Shown: positions 1-6,529 of the stretch, one piece after another
Layout of the letters: every line of letters starts with the position of its first letter
Numbering within the stretch: the first letter of the stretch is position 1
Assembly: GCA_900544515.1 (NCBI GenBank)
Contig: UQVI01000024.1
Location: forward strand, 1 to 15,703
Length of the DNA: 15,703 bases
Source of the DNA: an uncultured Oscillospiraceae bacterium
Lineage (GTDB): Bacteria; Bacillota; Clostridia; Oscillospirales; Acutalibacteraceae
Direction of reading: 5' to 3'
Translations under genes and position numbers: made by a program
The notes under the pieces: generated by a model
Told to the model about the DNA's origin: nothing
Databases searched by the model: none
Seen by the model: only the letters and a program-made list of their open reading frames with translations

Positions 1-46
1 AGATTCGCCTTAGTCTCGTGGGCTCGGAGATGTGTATAAGAGACAG
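1..46 (+). other. Nextera i7 sequencing adapter (artefact)
   Basis: Bases 1-4 are the end of the P7 primer, 5-12 (TCGCCTTA) match the i7 index N701, 13-27 are the Nextera Read 2 stem and 28-46 the 19-bp Tn5 mosaic end. The reverse complement of the same adapter and index closes the window at 15656-15703. This is library sequence, not genome; biological sequence starts at 47. Reading frames that begin here and start with MGSEMCIRDR are adapter translations. Confidence 0.98.
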
Positions 47-62
47 ATCTTATATCAGGTTA

Positions 63-1790
63 TCAGACGTCATCCTCGCCCTGAAGTGCATCATATCCGC
101 ACTCACCAGTACGAACCTTCACCACATCCTCAACATCGTAAATAAATATTTTGCCGTCACCGATATTGCCTGTGTAAAGCACCTTACGTGCAGTGTCAAC
201 AACCGTGTTCACAGGAACAGCAGAAACAACCATTTCCAGCTTCATCTTAGGATTAAGATTCATTTCCTCGATTTCAACACCACGATATTTTCTGATATGT
301 CCCTTCTGTGTACCGCAGCCCATAACATTTGTAACCGTCATACCGGTAACACCGATAGAGTTCATTGCATTCTTGATTTCTTCAAATCTTGCAGGATTGA
401 AAATCATAACAACCTTTGTCAGCTTAGCATCTGTATTCGTTGTGTACGTTTCAACAGGAACCGCCTTTTCAACAGGTGCAGATACCGCCGGAGACGCAGG
501 AACAACAGCAACTGCAGAGGTATACGCCGCAGGCATAAAGTCAGCATATGCTGAAGGGAGATTATGCTCAGTTGCATCAAGGCCCTTGATTTCCTCCTCA
601 GCAGAAACTCTGAGACCGTTTGTCTTTTTGATAAGCGTAAACACAATAAGCATAGTAACAACTGTCCAAGCAGCAACTGCAGCAAATCCTATAAGCTGTA
701 TACTAAGCTGCTTAAAGCCACCACCATAGAAAAGACCTGTGCCGACATCATTTGCACCTGTTGAGAACAAACCGACAGCAATTGTGCCCCATATACCGTT
801 TACCATATGAACAGCTACAGCACCGACCGGATCATCAACATGTATTTTTTTGTCAATTATCTCAACCGCAACCACAACAAGAATACCCGAAACAGAACCG
901 ATAATGATTGAACCCAATGCATCTACGCAGTCACAAGGTGCAGTAATAGCTACCAGACCTGCAAGAGACGCATTCAGAGACATGGAAACATCAGGCTTGC
1001 CATCCTTAATCCATGTGAAAATCATAGTTACACAGGTAGCAATAGCAGGTGCAAGTGTTGTTGTAACAAAAATTGACGCAAGCGAATCAACCGATGTTGC
1101 AGCAGCACCATTGAATCCATACCAGCCGAACCAAAGAATGAATACACCAAGAGCACCTATAGTAAGGTTGTGACCCGGTATTGCCTTTGCAATTTTCTTA
1201 CCTGTTTTCTTGTCAACCTTGTATTTACCGATACGAGGGCCAAGCATAATCGCACCAATGAGTGCTGCTATGCCGCCTACCATATGGATAGCTGTTGAAC
1301 CTGCAAAATCGTGGAAACCGCGAGTTACAAGCCAGCCGTTCGGATTCCATATCCAGCCTGCCTCAATCGGATAAACAACTGCCGAAATCACTGCTGAATA
1401 GATACAGTAAGATGAAAACTTGGTACGCTCAGCCATAGCACCTGAAACGATTGTAGCCGCTGTAGCACAGAACACCAAGTTAAATACAAAATTTGACCAG
1501 TCAAAATTCTGATAATCGGTGAACACGCCAAGTGTCGGCATTCCCACAAGACCGCCGAGACATTCCTCACCCATCATAAGACCGAAGCCTAAAAGAATGA
1601 ACATAATCGCACCGATACAAAAATCCATAAGATTTTTCATAATGATGTTTCCTGCATTTTTTGCTCTGGTAAAGCCGCTTTCAACCATTGCAAAGCCGCA
1701 CTGCATAAAAAACACCAATGCCGCACCTATAAGAAACCAGACGCCGAACAGTTCGCCGTCGACGGCTTCTATAATTGATTCCATAGTCAT
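63..1790 (-). CDS. amt: Ammonium channel (Amt) fused to a C-terminal P-II (GlnB/GlnK) domain
   Basis: Inner-membrane ammonium/ammonia channel of the Amt/MEP/Rh family with a built-in P-II regulator. Residues about 15-390 form the hydrophobic Amt core; the pore twin histidines are visible as H169 (STAIHMVGG) and H328 (AVAVHMVNG). An Ala/Pro/Val-rich linker (about 420-455) leads to a complete P-II domain (about 456-565) with the VTGMTVTNV strand, the T-loop GTQKGH...KYRGVEI, and the B-loop TGNIGDGKIF. In stand-alone GlnK, T-loop Arg47 plugs the AmtB pore; the equivalent R503 is kept, but the position of uridylylated Tyr51 is Ile507, so control by uridylylation is unlikely. The start is ATG at 1790 with GGAGGAGG upstream; a second ATG two codons on is also possible. 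It lies downstream of glnA on the same strand, which supports a role in nitrogen assimilation. The fusion is seen directly in one continuous frame. Confidence 0.95.
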   Translation of the reverse strand: MTMESIIEAVDGELFGVWFLIGAALVFFMQCGFAMVESGFTRAKNAGNIIMKNLMDFCIGAIMFILLGFGLMMGEECLGGLVGMPTLGVFTDYQNFDWSNFVFNLVFCATAATIVSGAMAERTKFSSYCIYSAVISAVVYPIEAGWIWNPNGWLVTRGFHDFAGSTAIHMVGGIAALIGAIMLGPRIGKYKVDKKTGKKIAKAIPGHNLTIGALGVFILWFGWYGFNGAAATSVDSLASIFVTTTLAPAIATCVTMIFTWIKDGKPDVSMSLNASLAGLVAITAPCDCVDALGSIIIGSVSGILVVVAVEIIDKKIHVDDPVGAVAVHMVNGIWGTIAVGLFSTGANDVGTGLFYGGGFKQLSIQLIGFAAVAAWTVVTMLIVFTLIKKTNGLRVSAEEEIKGLDATEHNLPSAYADFMPAAYTSAVAVVPASPAVSAPVEKAVPVETYTTNTDAKLTKVVMIFNPARFEEIKNAMNSIGVTGMTVTNVMGCGTQKGHIRKYRGVEIEEMNLNPKMKLEMVVSAVPVNTVVDTARKVLYTGNIGDGKIFIYDVEDVVKVRTGECGYDALQGEDDV

Positions 1791-1832
1791 AAGTATTCCT
1801 CCTCCATAATTTGATTATATAAATACAGAACC

Positions 1833-1877
1833 GCTAAAATAAAAGAAGAGGGGTGCCTGCTGTAAAGCAGACACCCC
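1833..1877 (-). promoter_or_regulatory. Leader hairpin of amt, possible attenuator
   Basis: In the minus-strand RNA, GGGGTGTCTGCT pairs with AGCAGGCACCCC (12 bp including one U-G, loop UUAC), followed by a pyrimidine/T-rich tract (TCTTCTTTTATTTT). On the plus strand the wobble becomes an A-C mismatch, so the structure belongs to the amt transcript. It ends about 60 nt before the amt start codon, so it would lie in the 5' leader. The T-tract is interrupted, so termination may be weak or conditional. No aptamer family is recognised. Confidence 0.55.
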
Positions 1878-1885
1878 ATTGTGTC

Positions 1886-1927
1886 AAAAAATATAAATCA
1901 GCGTCTGCGTCATACAGACGCTGATTT
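1886..1927 (-). terminator. Rho-independent terminator downstream of glnA
   Basis: A perfect 13-bp stem (1895-1907 with 1915-1927, loop of 7) is followed on the minus strand by TATATTTTTT. It should end the glnA transcript before amt, although read-through would join the two genes. A TTGACA at 1887-1882 just after it could be a -35 element for amt, but only a poor -10 follows at the right distance. Confidence 0.8.
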
Positions 1928-1966
1928 TAAAATGGTATATAAAAATTATACACCATAAAGAGAGGG

Positions 1967-2105
1967 CTCGTTTACGACCGCTCACAGTGTGAGATGAAGG
2001 GAGTAATAAGAGCTCAGTAGCGGTCTGAATTTCGGAGCACATCATGGTGCGAACTAAATTCAGGGCACCGCCCTGCGTCCTCGTTTACGACCGCTCACAG
2101 TGTGA
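1967..2105. repeat. Intergenic structured element bounded by 26-bp direct repeats
   Basis: The 26-bp sequence beginning CTCGTTTACGACCGCTCACA occurs identically at 1967-1992 and 2080-2105, 113 bp apart. Each copy ends with the small palindrome TCACAGTGTGA. Between them are nested inverted repeats: GAATTT...AAATTC (about 2026-2061) enclosing GCAC...GTGC, then GGGCaccGCCC (about 2063-2073). The right copy ends 4 bp beyond the glnA stop codon. It carries no convincing gene, although short frames run through it. The composition differs from the flanking AT-rich spacer. It looks like a dispersed, multi-copy intergenic element, but copies elsewhere cannot be seen here. Confidence 0.75.
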
Positions 2106-2109
2106 TTAA

Positions 2110-3462
2110 TTAATATCTGATGATATACTCATCAATCTCCCACTGCGATACCTTTGTGCGATAATTATCCCACTCAGCCTTCTTACCTTCAGTATAAGCA
2201 TTGAATACGTGCTCGCCGACTGTTTCTCTGATGAACGGATCAGCCTCAGATGCCCAGATTGCTTCCTCAAGTGAACCAGGAAGACAGTCAATGCCCTTTT
2301 CATAAAGCTCTTCGTTTGAAAGCTCAAACACATTGTTGTCAAATGCGGGAGCAGGCTCAAGGCCTTTCTTGATTCCGTCAAGACCTGCTGCGAGGCAGAG
2401 TGCCATTTCAAGATATGGGTTACAAGCAGGGTCCGGAGAACGAAGTTCTACACGAGTACCCATTCCGCGTGCTGCAGGAATACGAACAAGAACAGAACGG
2501 TTTGATGCTGACCAAACAATATATGTCGGTGCCTCATAACCGGGAACAAGTCTTTTGTAAGAATTAACGGTTGGGTTAGCATAAACTGTAAGACCCTTAA
2601 CGTGAGCAAGAATACCTGCAATAAAGCTGTGTGCAACCTTGCTGAGTCCGTCAGGACTTTCAGGATCATAGAAAGCATTGATTGTTTTTCCGTTTTCATC
2701 CTTAGTCATAAGTGACATATTTGTATGCATACCTGAACCGTTGATACCATAAACAGGCTTTGGCATAAATGTTGCATGAAGACCGTGCTTTGTTGCATAG
2801 GTTTTAACAACATGCTTAAAGGTCATTACACGGTCAGCTGTTGTCATAACCTCGTCAAACTTAAAGTCAATTTCGTGCTGGCCTGCTGCAACCTCGTGGT
2901 GAGATGCCTCAATTGTGTATCCCATTTCCTCAAGTGCAAGACAGATATCACGACGGCAGTTTTCACCGTGATCAACAGGGTTAAGGTCAAAGTAACCACC
3001 TTCATCACCTGTAACGGTTGTAGGGTTGCCGTCCTCATCAAGCTTAAAGAGGAAGAATTCACATTCAGGACCTACATTAAATGTATAGCCCATTTCCTCT
3101 GCCTCGTCCATAACCTTCTGAAGAACGTTTCTTGGATCGCCGAGAAATGGTGTTTTATTGTCCGCACAATATACTGAACAGATAAGACGTGCAGTCTGTG
3201 CATTCTGATGCTTTCTCCAAGGGAAAATGGTCCATGTGTCATAATCAGGGTGAAGATACATATCTGATTCATCAATACGTACAAAACCATCGATTGATGA
3301 GCCGTCAAACATACATTCATTATCAAGTGCCTTTTCAAGCTGTGAGCTTGTAATCGCTACATTCTTCATAATACCGAAAACATCGGTAAACTGAAGTCTG
3401 ATAAACTCTACAGCATTTTCCTCTGCACTTTTAAGAATGTCTTCCTTTGTGTACTTACTCAT
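2110..3462 (-). CDS. glnA: Glutamine synthetase, class I-alpha
   Basis: Cytoplasmic enzyme that makes glutamine from glutamate, ammonia and ATP; it forms dodecamers in this family. The 450 residues are a full-length GSI. Visible signatures are DGSSIDGF (53-60), the metal/glutamate-site segment GPECEFFLF (131-139), HHEVAAGQHEIDF (188-200), the ATP-site segment KPVYGINGSGMHTNMS (235-250) and NSYKRLVPGYEAP (300-312) with the flap glutamate E310. R62 in GFVRIDE corresponds to the arginine used for glutamine feedback inhibition in Bacillus-type GSI-alpha, and the adenylylation-site motif of GSI-beta is not seen. The ATG start has a GAGGAG ribosome site 8 bases upstream. It is expressed from a consensus promoter through a leader hairpin (see 3513-3597). 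Downstream lies the Amt-P-II gene, forming an ammonia uptake and assimilation pair. Confidence 0.97.
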   Translation of the reverse strand: MSKYTKEDILKSAEENAVEFIRLQFTDVFGIMKNVAITSSQLEKALDNECMFDGSSIDGFVRIDESDMYLHPDYDTWTIFPWRKHQNAQTARLICSVYCADNKTPFLGDPRNVLQKVMDEAEEMGYTFNVGPECEFFLFKLDEDGNPTTVTGDEGGYFDLNPVDHGENCRRDICLALEEMGYTIEASHHEVAAGQHEIDFKFDEVMTTADRVMTFKHVVKTYATKHGLHATFMPKPVYGINGSGMHTNMSLMTKDENGKTINAFYDPESPDGLSKVAHSFIAGILAHVKGLTVYANPTVNSYKRLVPGYEAPTYIVWSASNRSVLVRIPAARGMGTRVELRSPDPACNPYLEMALCLAAGLDGIKKGLEPAPAFDNNVFELSNEELYEKGIDCLPGSLEEAIWASEADPFIRETVGEHVFNAYTEGKKAEWDNYRTKVSQWEIDEYIIRY

Positions 3463-3512
3463 AGTAAATACTCCTCTCTAAATTGATTTATATATTTTTA
3501 TTATTAAACAAT

Positions 3513-3548
3513 AAAAAAGGGGGCATTCCACCATAAAGCGGAACGCCC
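3513..3548 (-). promoter_or_regulatory. Terminator-like attenuator in the glnA leader
   Basis: Minus-strand RNA forms GGGCGTTCC(GC)...(GT)GGAATGCCC, 9-11 bp, followed at once by CCTTTTTTATT. The only imperfect pair in the outer stem is G-U on this strand and would be A-C on the other, so it is an RNA of the glnA transcript. It begins only about 12 nt after the expected transcription start and lies 50 nt before the ATG. A full intrinsic terminator between promoter and gene implies conditional read-through. It could also stop transcripts arriving from the upstream CapA-like gene. Confidence 0.75.
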
Positions 3549-3567
3549 TCGTTCTTACTACACTGCT

Positions 3568-3597
3568 ATTATACGCACATCCATATGCATTTGTCAA
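3568..3597 (-). promoter_or_regulatory. Sigma-A promoter of glnA
   Basis: TTGACA (3597-3592), an 18-bp spacer and TATAAT (3573-3568) give perfect -35 and -10 hexamers. The spacer contains ATATGGAT, which also occurs in the spacer of the exchanger promoter at 4958-4987. Confidence 0.88.
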
Positions 3598-3665
3598 CAC
3601 TTTTATTAAAATTTGTCGATTATAAATTGTGAAAAATCAGTATGGTCAAATTTTTTGTGCAACAT

Positions 3666-4877
3666 TTACATATTGATAAACTCTTCACCAATCACCCTAT
3701 TCACCATATCGGTATAATATTCAACTGTACCGCCCTGCTGGGAATGGGACTCAGCCAGATCATCACTGTAATCACTCAGCTTGTACACATTAAATCTGAA
3801 TTTATCGTTTTCACCGCGATTATAGTGACAGACAATCGGCGTAAGCTTGGCACTTGTTATCTCGATTTCATTCCCGTGCTTTTCAATCGTCAGCTGAGCC
3901 ATTCCTCCGCAAAGCTGATCAAGCTCAATCTGGTGTGAAATGAAATTGCCGAGTGAATAGTACACAATCATTTTTTTGCCTGTCTGCTCATTGGTAACCC
4001 ATTCAACCGGCTGAAGCACATGAGGGTGACAGCCGATTACTATATCAACACCTAAATCGGAAAACAGCTTTGTATATTCCTTCTGATAGTCGGAAACCTC
4101 GTGACTGTTCTCTGTCCCCCAATGAGGAAACACGATAACAACATCAGCGTGCTCACGTGCTTCTTTGATATCAGCGGTTACCTTTTCCTTATCAAGAAGA
4201 TTAACACACCAGCTTTTATCATCCGGCAGAGGAATTCCGTTCGTTCCATATGTGTAATTGAAAAGAGCAAAGGTAATGCCGTTCTTTTCATAATAGGTTA
4301 TGGAATTGTAAGACTTTTCATCCGCATTGATACCGAGCTTAACAACATCCTTCTTGGATGAAAAATATTCAAGCTCCTTTTCAATTCCGGCCCAGCCCAT
4401 ATCCATAGTATGATTTGTGGCACAATTGAAAATATCAAAGCCTGCATTGATTGCAGCATCTCCGATTTCCTGAGGAGAATTGAAAAGCGGATAGCCTGTA
4501 TATTCAAAAGAGCTTCCGCCCAGAACAGTCTCCTGATCAATCACGGAAATATCAGCTTTTTCAATATCCGGCTTTATATTTGCATATAATGAATTGTAGT
4601 CAAGCGTTCCGTCCTCCTGTTCGCCGGCTGCAATAAGCGTATTATGAATCAGATTATCCCCTACCGCAAGAAGAGTCACCTTAGCATTTTCAGCCTTTTT
4701 CTTTTCAGTAACGCTTTCCTCCTCATTGGCAACAGAAACGGCAGTTGTTGCAGTCGGCGATTTTTCATCAGCCTTTTTTGTAATATTGCCGCTGACAGCA
4801 AAGGAAATCAAAACAACAACCGCAAGAACAACAGGAACTACCATCCATATATTAATCTTTTTATTTTTATCGGACAA
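3666..4877 (-). CDS. CapA-family (PGA_cap) metallophosphoesterase-like membrane-anchored protein
   Basis: Full-length member of the family named for poly-gamma-glutamate capsule protein CapA, with a calcineurin-like metallophosphoesterase fold. One N-terminal membrane segment (about residues 11-29 from the chosen start) and a Thr/Ala/Glu/Lys-rich linker put the catalytic domain outside the cell. Metal-site style motifs follow in order: LLAVGDNLIH, DISVIDQETVLGG, NCATNHTMDMG, VVIVFPHWGTE and VIGCHPHVLQPVE. I chose TTG at 4877 because GGGGTGGT lies just upstream of it; the ATG nine codons earlier (4904) has no ribosome site. It is divergent from the exchanger gene with a short shared promoter region. 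No capB/capC genes are nearby, so a capsule role is not supported here; other members act on cell-surface substrates. Family assignment is firm, substrate unknown. Confidence 0.88.
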   Translation of the reverse strand: MSDKNKKINIWMVVPVVLAVVVLISFAVSGNITKKADEKSPTATTAVSVANEEESVTEKKKAENAKVTLLAVGDNLIHNTLIAAGEQEDGTLDYNSLYANIKPDIEKADISVIDQETVLGGSSFEYTGYPLFNSPQEIGDAAINAGFDIFNCATNHTMDMGWAGIEKELEYFSSKKDVVKLGINADEKSYNSITYYEKNGITFALFNYTYGTNGIPLPDDKSWCVNLLDKEKVTADIKEAREHADVVIVFPHWGTENSHEVSDYQKEYTKLFSDLGVDIVIGCHPHVLQPVEWVTNEQTGKKMIVYYSLGNFISHQIELDQLCGGMAQLTIEKHGNEIEITSAKLTPIVCHYNRGENDKFRFNVYKLSDYSDDLAESHSQQGGTVEYYTDMVNRVIGEEFINM

Positions 4878-4915
4878 AATACCACCCCAGTAATTCGTAT
4901 ACATAATTTAATAAT

Positions 4916-4944
4916 ATTGTATCATAATTTTAGTATTAACACAA
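4916..4944 (-). promoter_or_regulatory. Probable promoter of the CapA-like gene
   Basis: TTGTGT (4944-4939), 17 bp, TACAAT (4921-4916) reads toward the CapA-like gene, about 40 bp before its TTG start. The -35 is weak and the -10 is good. Confidence 0.5.
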
Positions 4945-4973
4945 TATGGATTTTGTATTGACAAAATATGGAT
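4943..4973 (+). repeat. AATATGGAT direct repeat, 22-bp period, across the divergent promoters
   Basis: AATATGGAT occurs at 4943-4951 and 4965-4973, exactly 22 bp apart (about two helical turns), on either side of the exchanger -35 box. The arrangement suits a dimeric regulator controlling the divergent pair, but no regulator gene is adjacent. Confidence 0.4.
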
Positions 4974-4987
4974 AGATAAGCTATTAT
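4958..4987 (+). promoter_or_regulatory. Sigma-A promoter of the CaCA exchanger gene
   Basis: TTGACA (4958-4963), an 18-bp spacer and TATTAT (4982-4987) lie 31 bp before the start codon. The ribosome site AAAGGTGG is at 5002-5009. Confidence 0.75.
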
Positions 4988-5017
4988 AAATAAACAAATA
5001 TAAAGGTGGTTAAAAAT

Positions 5018-6070
5018 ATGGGATCAACAGTTTTAATGTATGTACTGTTTGTTGTCGGTCTTATCCTTATCATTAAGGGCGGAGACTGGTTTGTGGACAG
5101 TGCAAGCTGGATTGCAGAGGTACTGGGCGTACCAAAATTCGTAATCGGTGCCACAATTGTATCCATTGCTACTACCCTTCCTGAAATGATAGTAAGTATT
5201 CAGGCTACGGCAAAAGGCAATGTGGATATGGCAGCCGGCAATGCAATCGGTTCAGTTACAGCAAACACCGCAATGATTATGGGTATATTCATTGTATGTA
5301 TGCCCTTTGCAATCAAGCGTAAGGAATTCACCCCGAAAGCACTTATGATGTTCGGTGCATCTGCCGCACTGGTTCTCGGCTGTATATTCACCGCTAAAAA
5401 AGCTATGACCTTTGAGGGTGAAACAAATGATTACTACTCACTCTCCACAATCGGACTTATTGTATTAATTGTTATATTCATAGCATTCTTTGTGGAAAAC
5501 TTCATTTCAATGAAAAAGGAACAGACGCATCTAGAGCCGTCACCTGACAACATTGGCCTTCAGGAGGAGGACGATATTGTTCCCACAAAGGAAAACACAA
5601 CAGGCAAGGACTGGGCAAAAAACATCATATTTTTCATTCTGGGTGCTGCCGGTATTGTAATTGGCGCAGACTTACTTGTTGATTACGGTACGGCAATTGC
5701 TCAGAGTCTTGGTATTCCTCAGAGAGTAATCAGTGTTGTTGCAATCGCAATCGGAACTTCACTTCCTGAGCTTGTTACAACAATTACCGCTCTCAGAAAG
5801 AAGGTTGGTGCACTTTCAGTCGGCAACATTTTAGGTGCAAACATTATTGACCTTACTCTGATTCTTCCGATTTGTTCTTTCGTATCTATGGGTAAAGGAA
5901 CAGGTGCACTGGCGGTTTCAGCATCATCTGTAACAATAGATATGATTGTATGCCTTGCAGCAATTGCTGTAGCAATTTTCCCTACAATCATTACAAAAAA
6001 ATTCAACAGATGGCAGGGTATCGTAATGCTTGTAGGTTATATCGGATATGTTGTAACCGTTTTCATCTGA
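5018..6070 (+). CDS. CaCA-family sodium/calcium exchanger (YrbG-like)
   Basis: Integral membrane antiporter of the calcium/cation exchanger family, expected to exchange Ca2+ (or a related cation) against Na+ or H+. The 350-residue protein has two homologous halves of about five membrane helices around an acidic cytoplasmic loop (about 165-205). The signature alpha-repeats are present: alpha-1 with GATIVSIATTLPEM and GNAIGSVTAN (about 44-84), alpha-2 with AIAIGTSLPELV and GNILGANIIDL (about 237-280). The conserved ion-site glutamate in each repeat is kept; alpha-1 has ATT where GTS is usual. The chosen ATG has AAAGGTGG eight bases upstream; a GTG four codons earlier lies inside that ribosome site and is rejected. 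The gene appears monocistronic, with its own promoter and a terminator at 6198-6226. Ion specificity cannot be told from sequence alone. Confidence 0.93.
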   Translation: MGSTVLMYVLFVVGLILIIKGGDWFVDSASWIAEVLGVPKFVIGATIVSIATTLPEMIVSIQATAKGNVDMAAGNAIGSVTANTAMIMGIFIVCMPFAIKRKEFTPKALMMFGASAALVLGCIFTAKKAMTFEGETNDYYSLSTIGLIVLIVIFIAFFVENFISMKKEQTHLEPSPDNIGLQEEDDIVPTKENTTGKDWAKNIIFFILGAAGIVIGADLLVDYGTAIAQSLGIPQRVISVVAIAIGTSLPELVTTITALRKKVGALSVGNILGANIIDLTLILPICSFVSMGKGTGALAVSASSVTIDMIVCLAAIAVAIFPTIITKKFNRWQGIVMLVGYIGYVVTVFI

Positions 6071-6141
6071 TTTCTTACACTGCAAAACATTTAAAATATT
6101 AGATAGTCAGATACCATAAAATAAAATACCATAAGATTTGA

Positions 6142-6183
6142 CACCTTGGTGTATACTCAATAAAGAGGGTGTACCCCAAGGTG
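6142..6183. repeat. Imperfect inverted repeat, MerR-operator-like
   Basis: CACCTTGG (6142-6149) and CCAAGGTG (6176-6183) are perfect complements, and pairing continues inward with two mismatches (GTATAC against GTGTAC). A TTGACA at 6138-6143 abuts the left arm. The half-site CCTTGGnGTATAC resembles operators of MerR-family regulators, but the arms are too far apart for one standard operator and there is no clear -10. It may also simply be an RNA hairpin after the exchanger gene. Confidence 0.35.
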
Positions 6184-6197
6184 CAGTTTATTCTATT

Positions 6198-6226
6198 ACA
6201 GCATAGTTTGACTATGCTGTTTTTTT
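6198..6226 (+). terminator. Rho-independent terminator after the exchanger gene
   Basis: ACAGCATAGT-TTG-ACTATGCTGT is a perfect 10-bp stem followed by TTTTTT on the plus strand. It lies 128 bp past the exchanger stop codon. Confidence 0.88.
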
Positions 6227-6264
6227 GCTTTAGATAAAAGTTGGATTGTTTAGCATAAAAATAT

Positions 6265-6444
6265 TTGTTTTGTTCCAAATATTACAGAAATGATATAGGT
6301 TTGACACAAGAAGAACTTGGGAGGTTTGAATTGCAGGAGAATGATATTAGCTTATTTGAATGTGATAGAAGAGTTCCTACTTTCGTGCTGATGCGAAAAA
6401 TTGTCTATGTGTTAAACCGGGATATTATTGATTTTGTGATATAA
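6265..6444 (+). pseudogene. XRE/Cro-type helix-turn-helix remnant
   Basis: A 59-residue frame with no ATG and no ribosome site resembles the middle and end of an XRE-family HTH domain: GLTQEELG (residues 12-19), then ISLFECDRRVPT, the usual position of ISxxExGxRxP, then LMRKIVYVLNRDI. The segment between helices 2 and 3 is about one residue shorter than usual. TTG at 6265 is the only upstream start candidate and a stop lies two codons before it. It sits between two terminators in an AT-rich patch. It is most likely the decayed remains of a small phage-type or toxin-antitoxin-type regulator. Resemblance is by motif only. Confidence 0.55.
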
Positions 6445-6473
6445 AAAACAGGGCTGAGTTTCCTCAGCCCTGT
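6443..6473 (-). terminator. Rho-independent terminator for the minus-strand accessory genes
   Basis: A perfect 11-bp stem ACAGGGCTGAG/CTCAGCCCTGT with a 4-base loop is followed on the minus strand by TTTTTT. It closes the minus-strand unit ending with the small membrane protein at 6530. Confidence 0.88.
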
Positions 6474-6529
6474 TCAAGTATGACTTAATTCAAAAGATCG
6501 CTACTCTGAATTATAATATATATTTGCTT

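Noticed and set aside
18..554. A 178-codon plus-strand reading frame starting in the adapter
   Set aside because: Its first residues translate the Nextera adapter and the rest is antisense to the Amt-P-II gene.
193..1809. Several plus-strand frames of 60-180 codons opposite amt
   Set aside because: They are antisense shadows of a gene with strong family motifs and have no ribosome sites or domain features.
2005..2112. Short frames inside the 26-bp repeat element, such as one from ATG at 2044 reading MVRTKFRAPPCV
   Set aside because: They run through inverted repeats and have no ribosome site; they are better explained as phantom frames in a non-coding repeat.
3513..3597. A riboswitch upstream of glnA
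   Set aside because: Only about 12 nt separate the expected transcript start from the terminator hairpin, too little for an aptamer.
5006..5017. GTG start for the exchanger gene
   Set aside because: The GTG is part of the AAAGGTGG ribosome site for the ATG at 5018.
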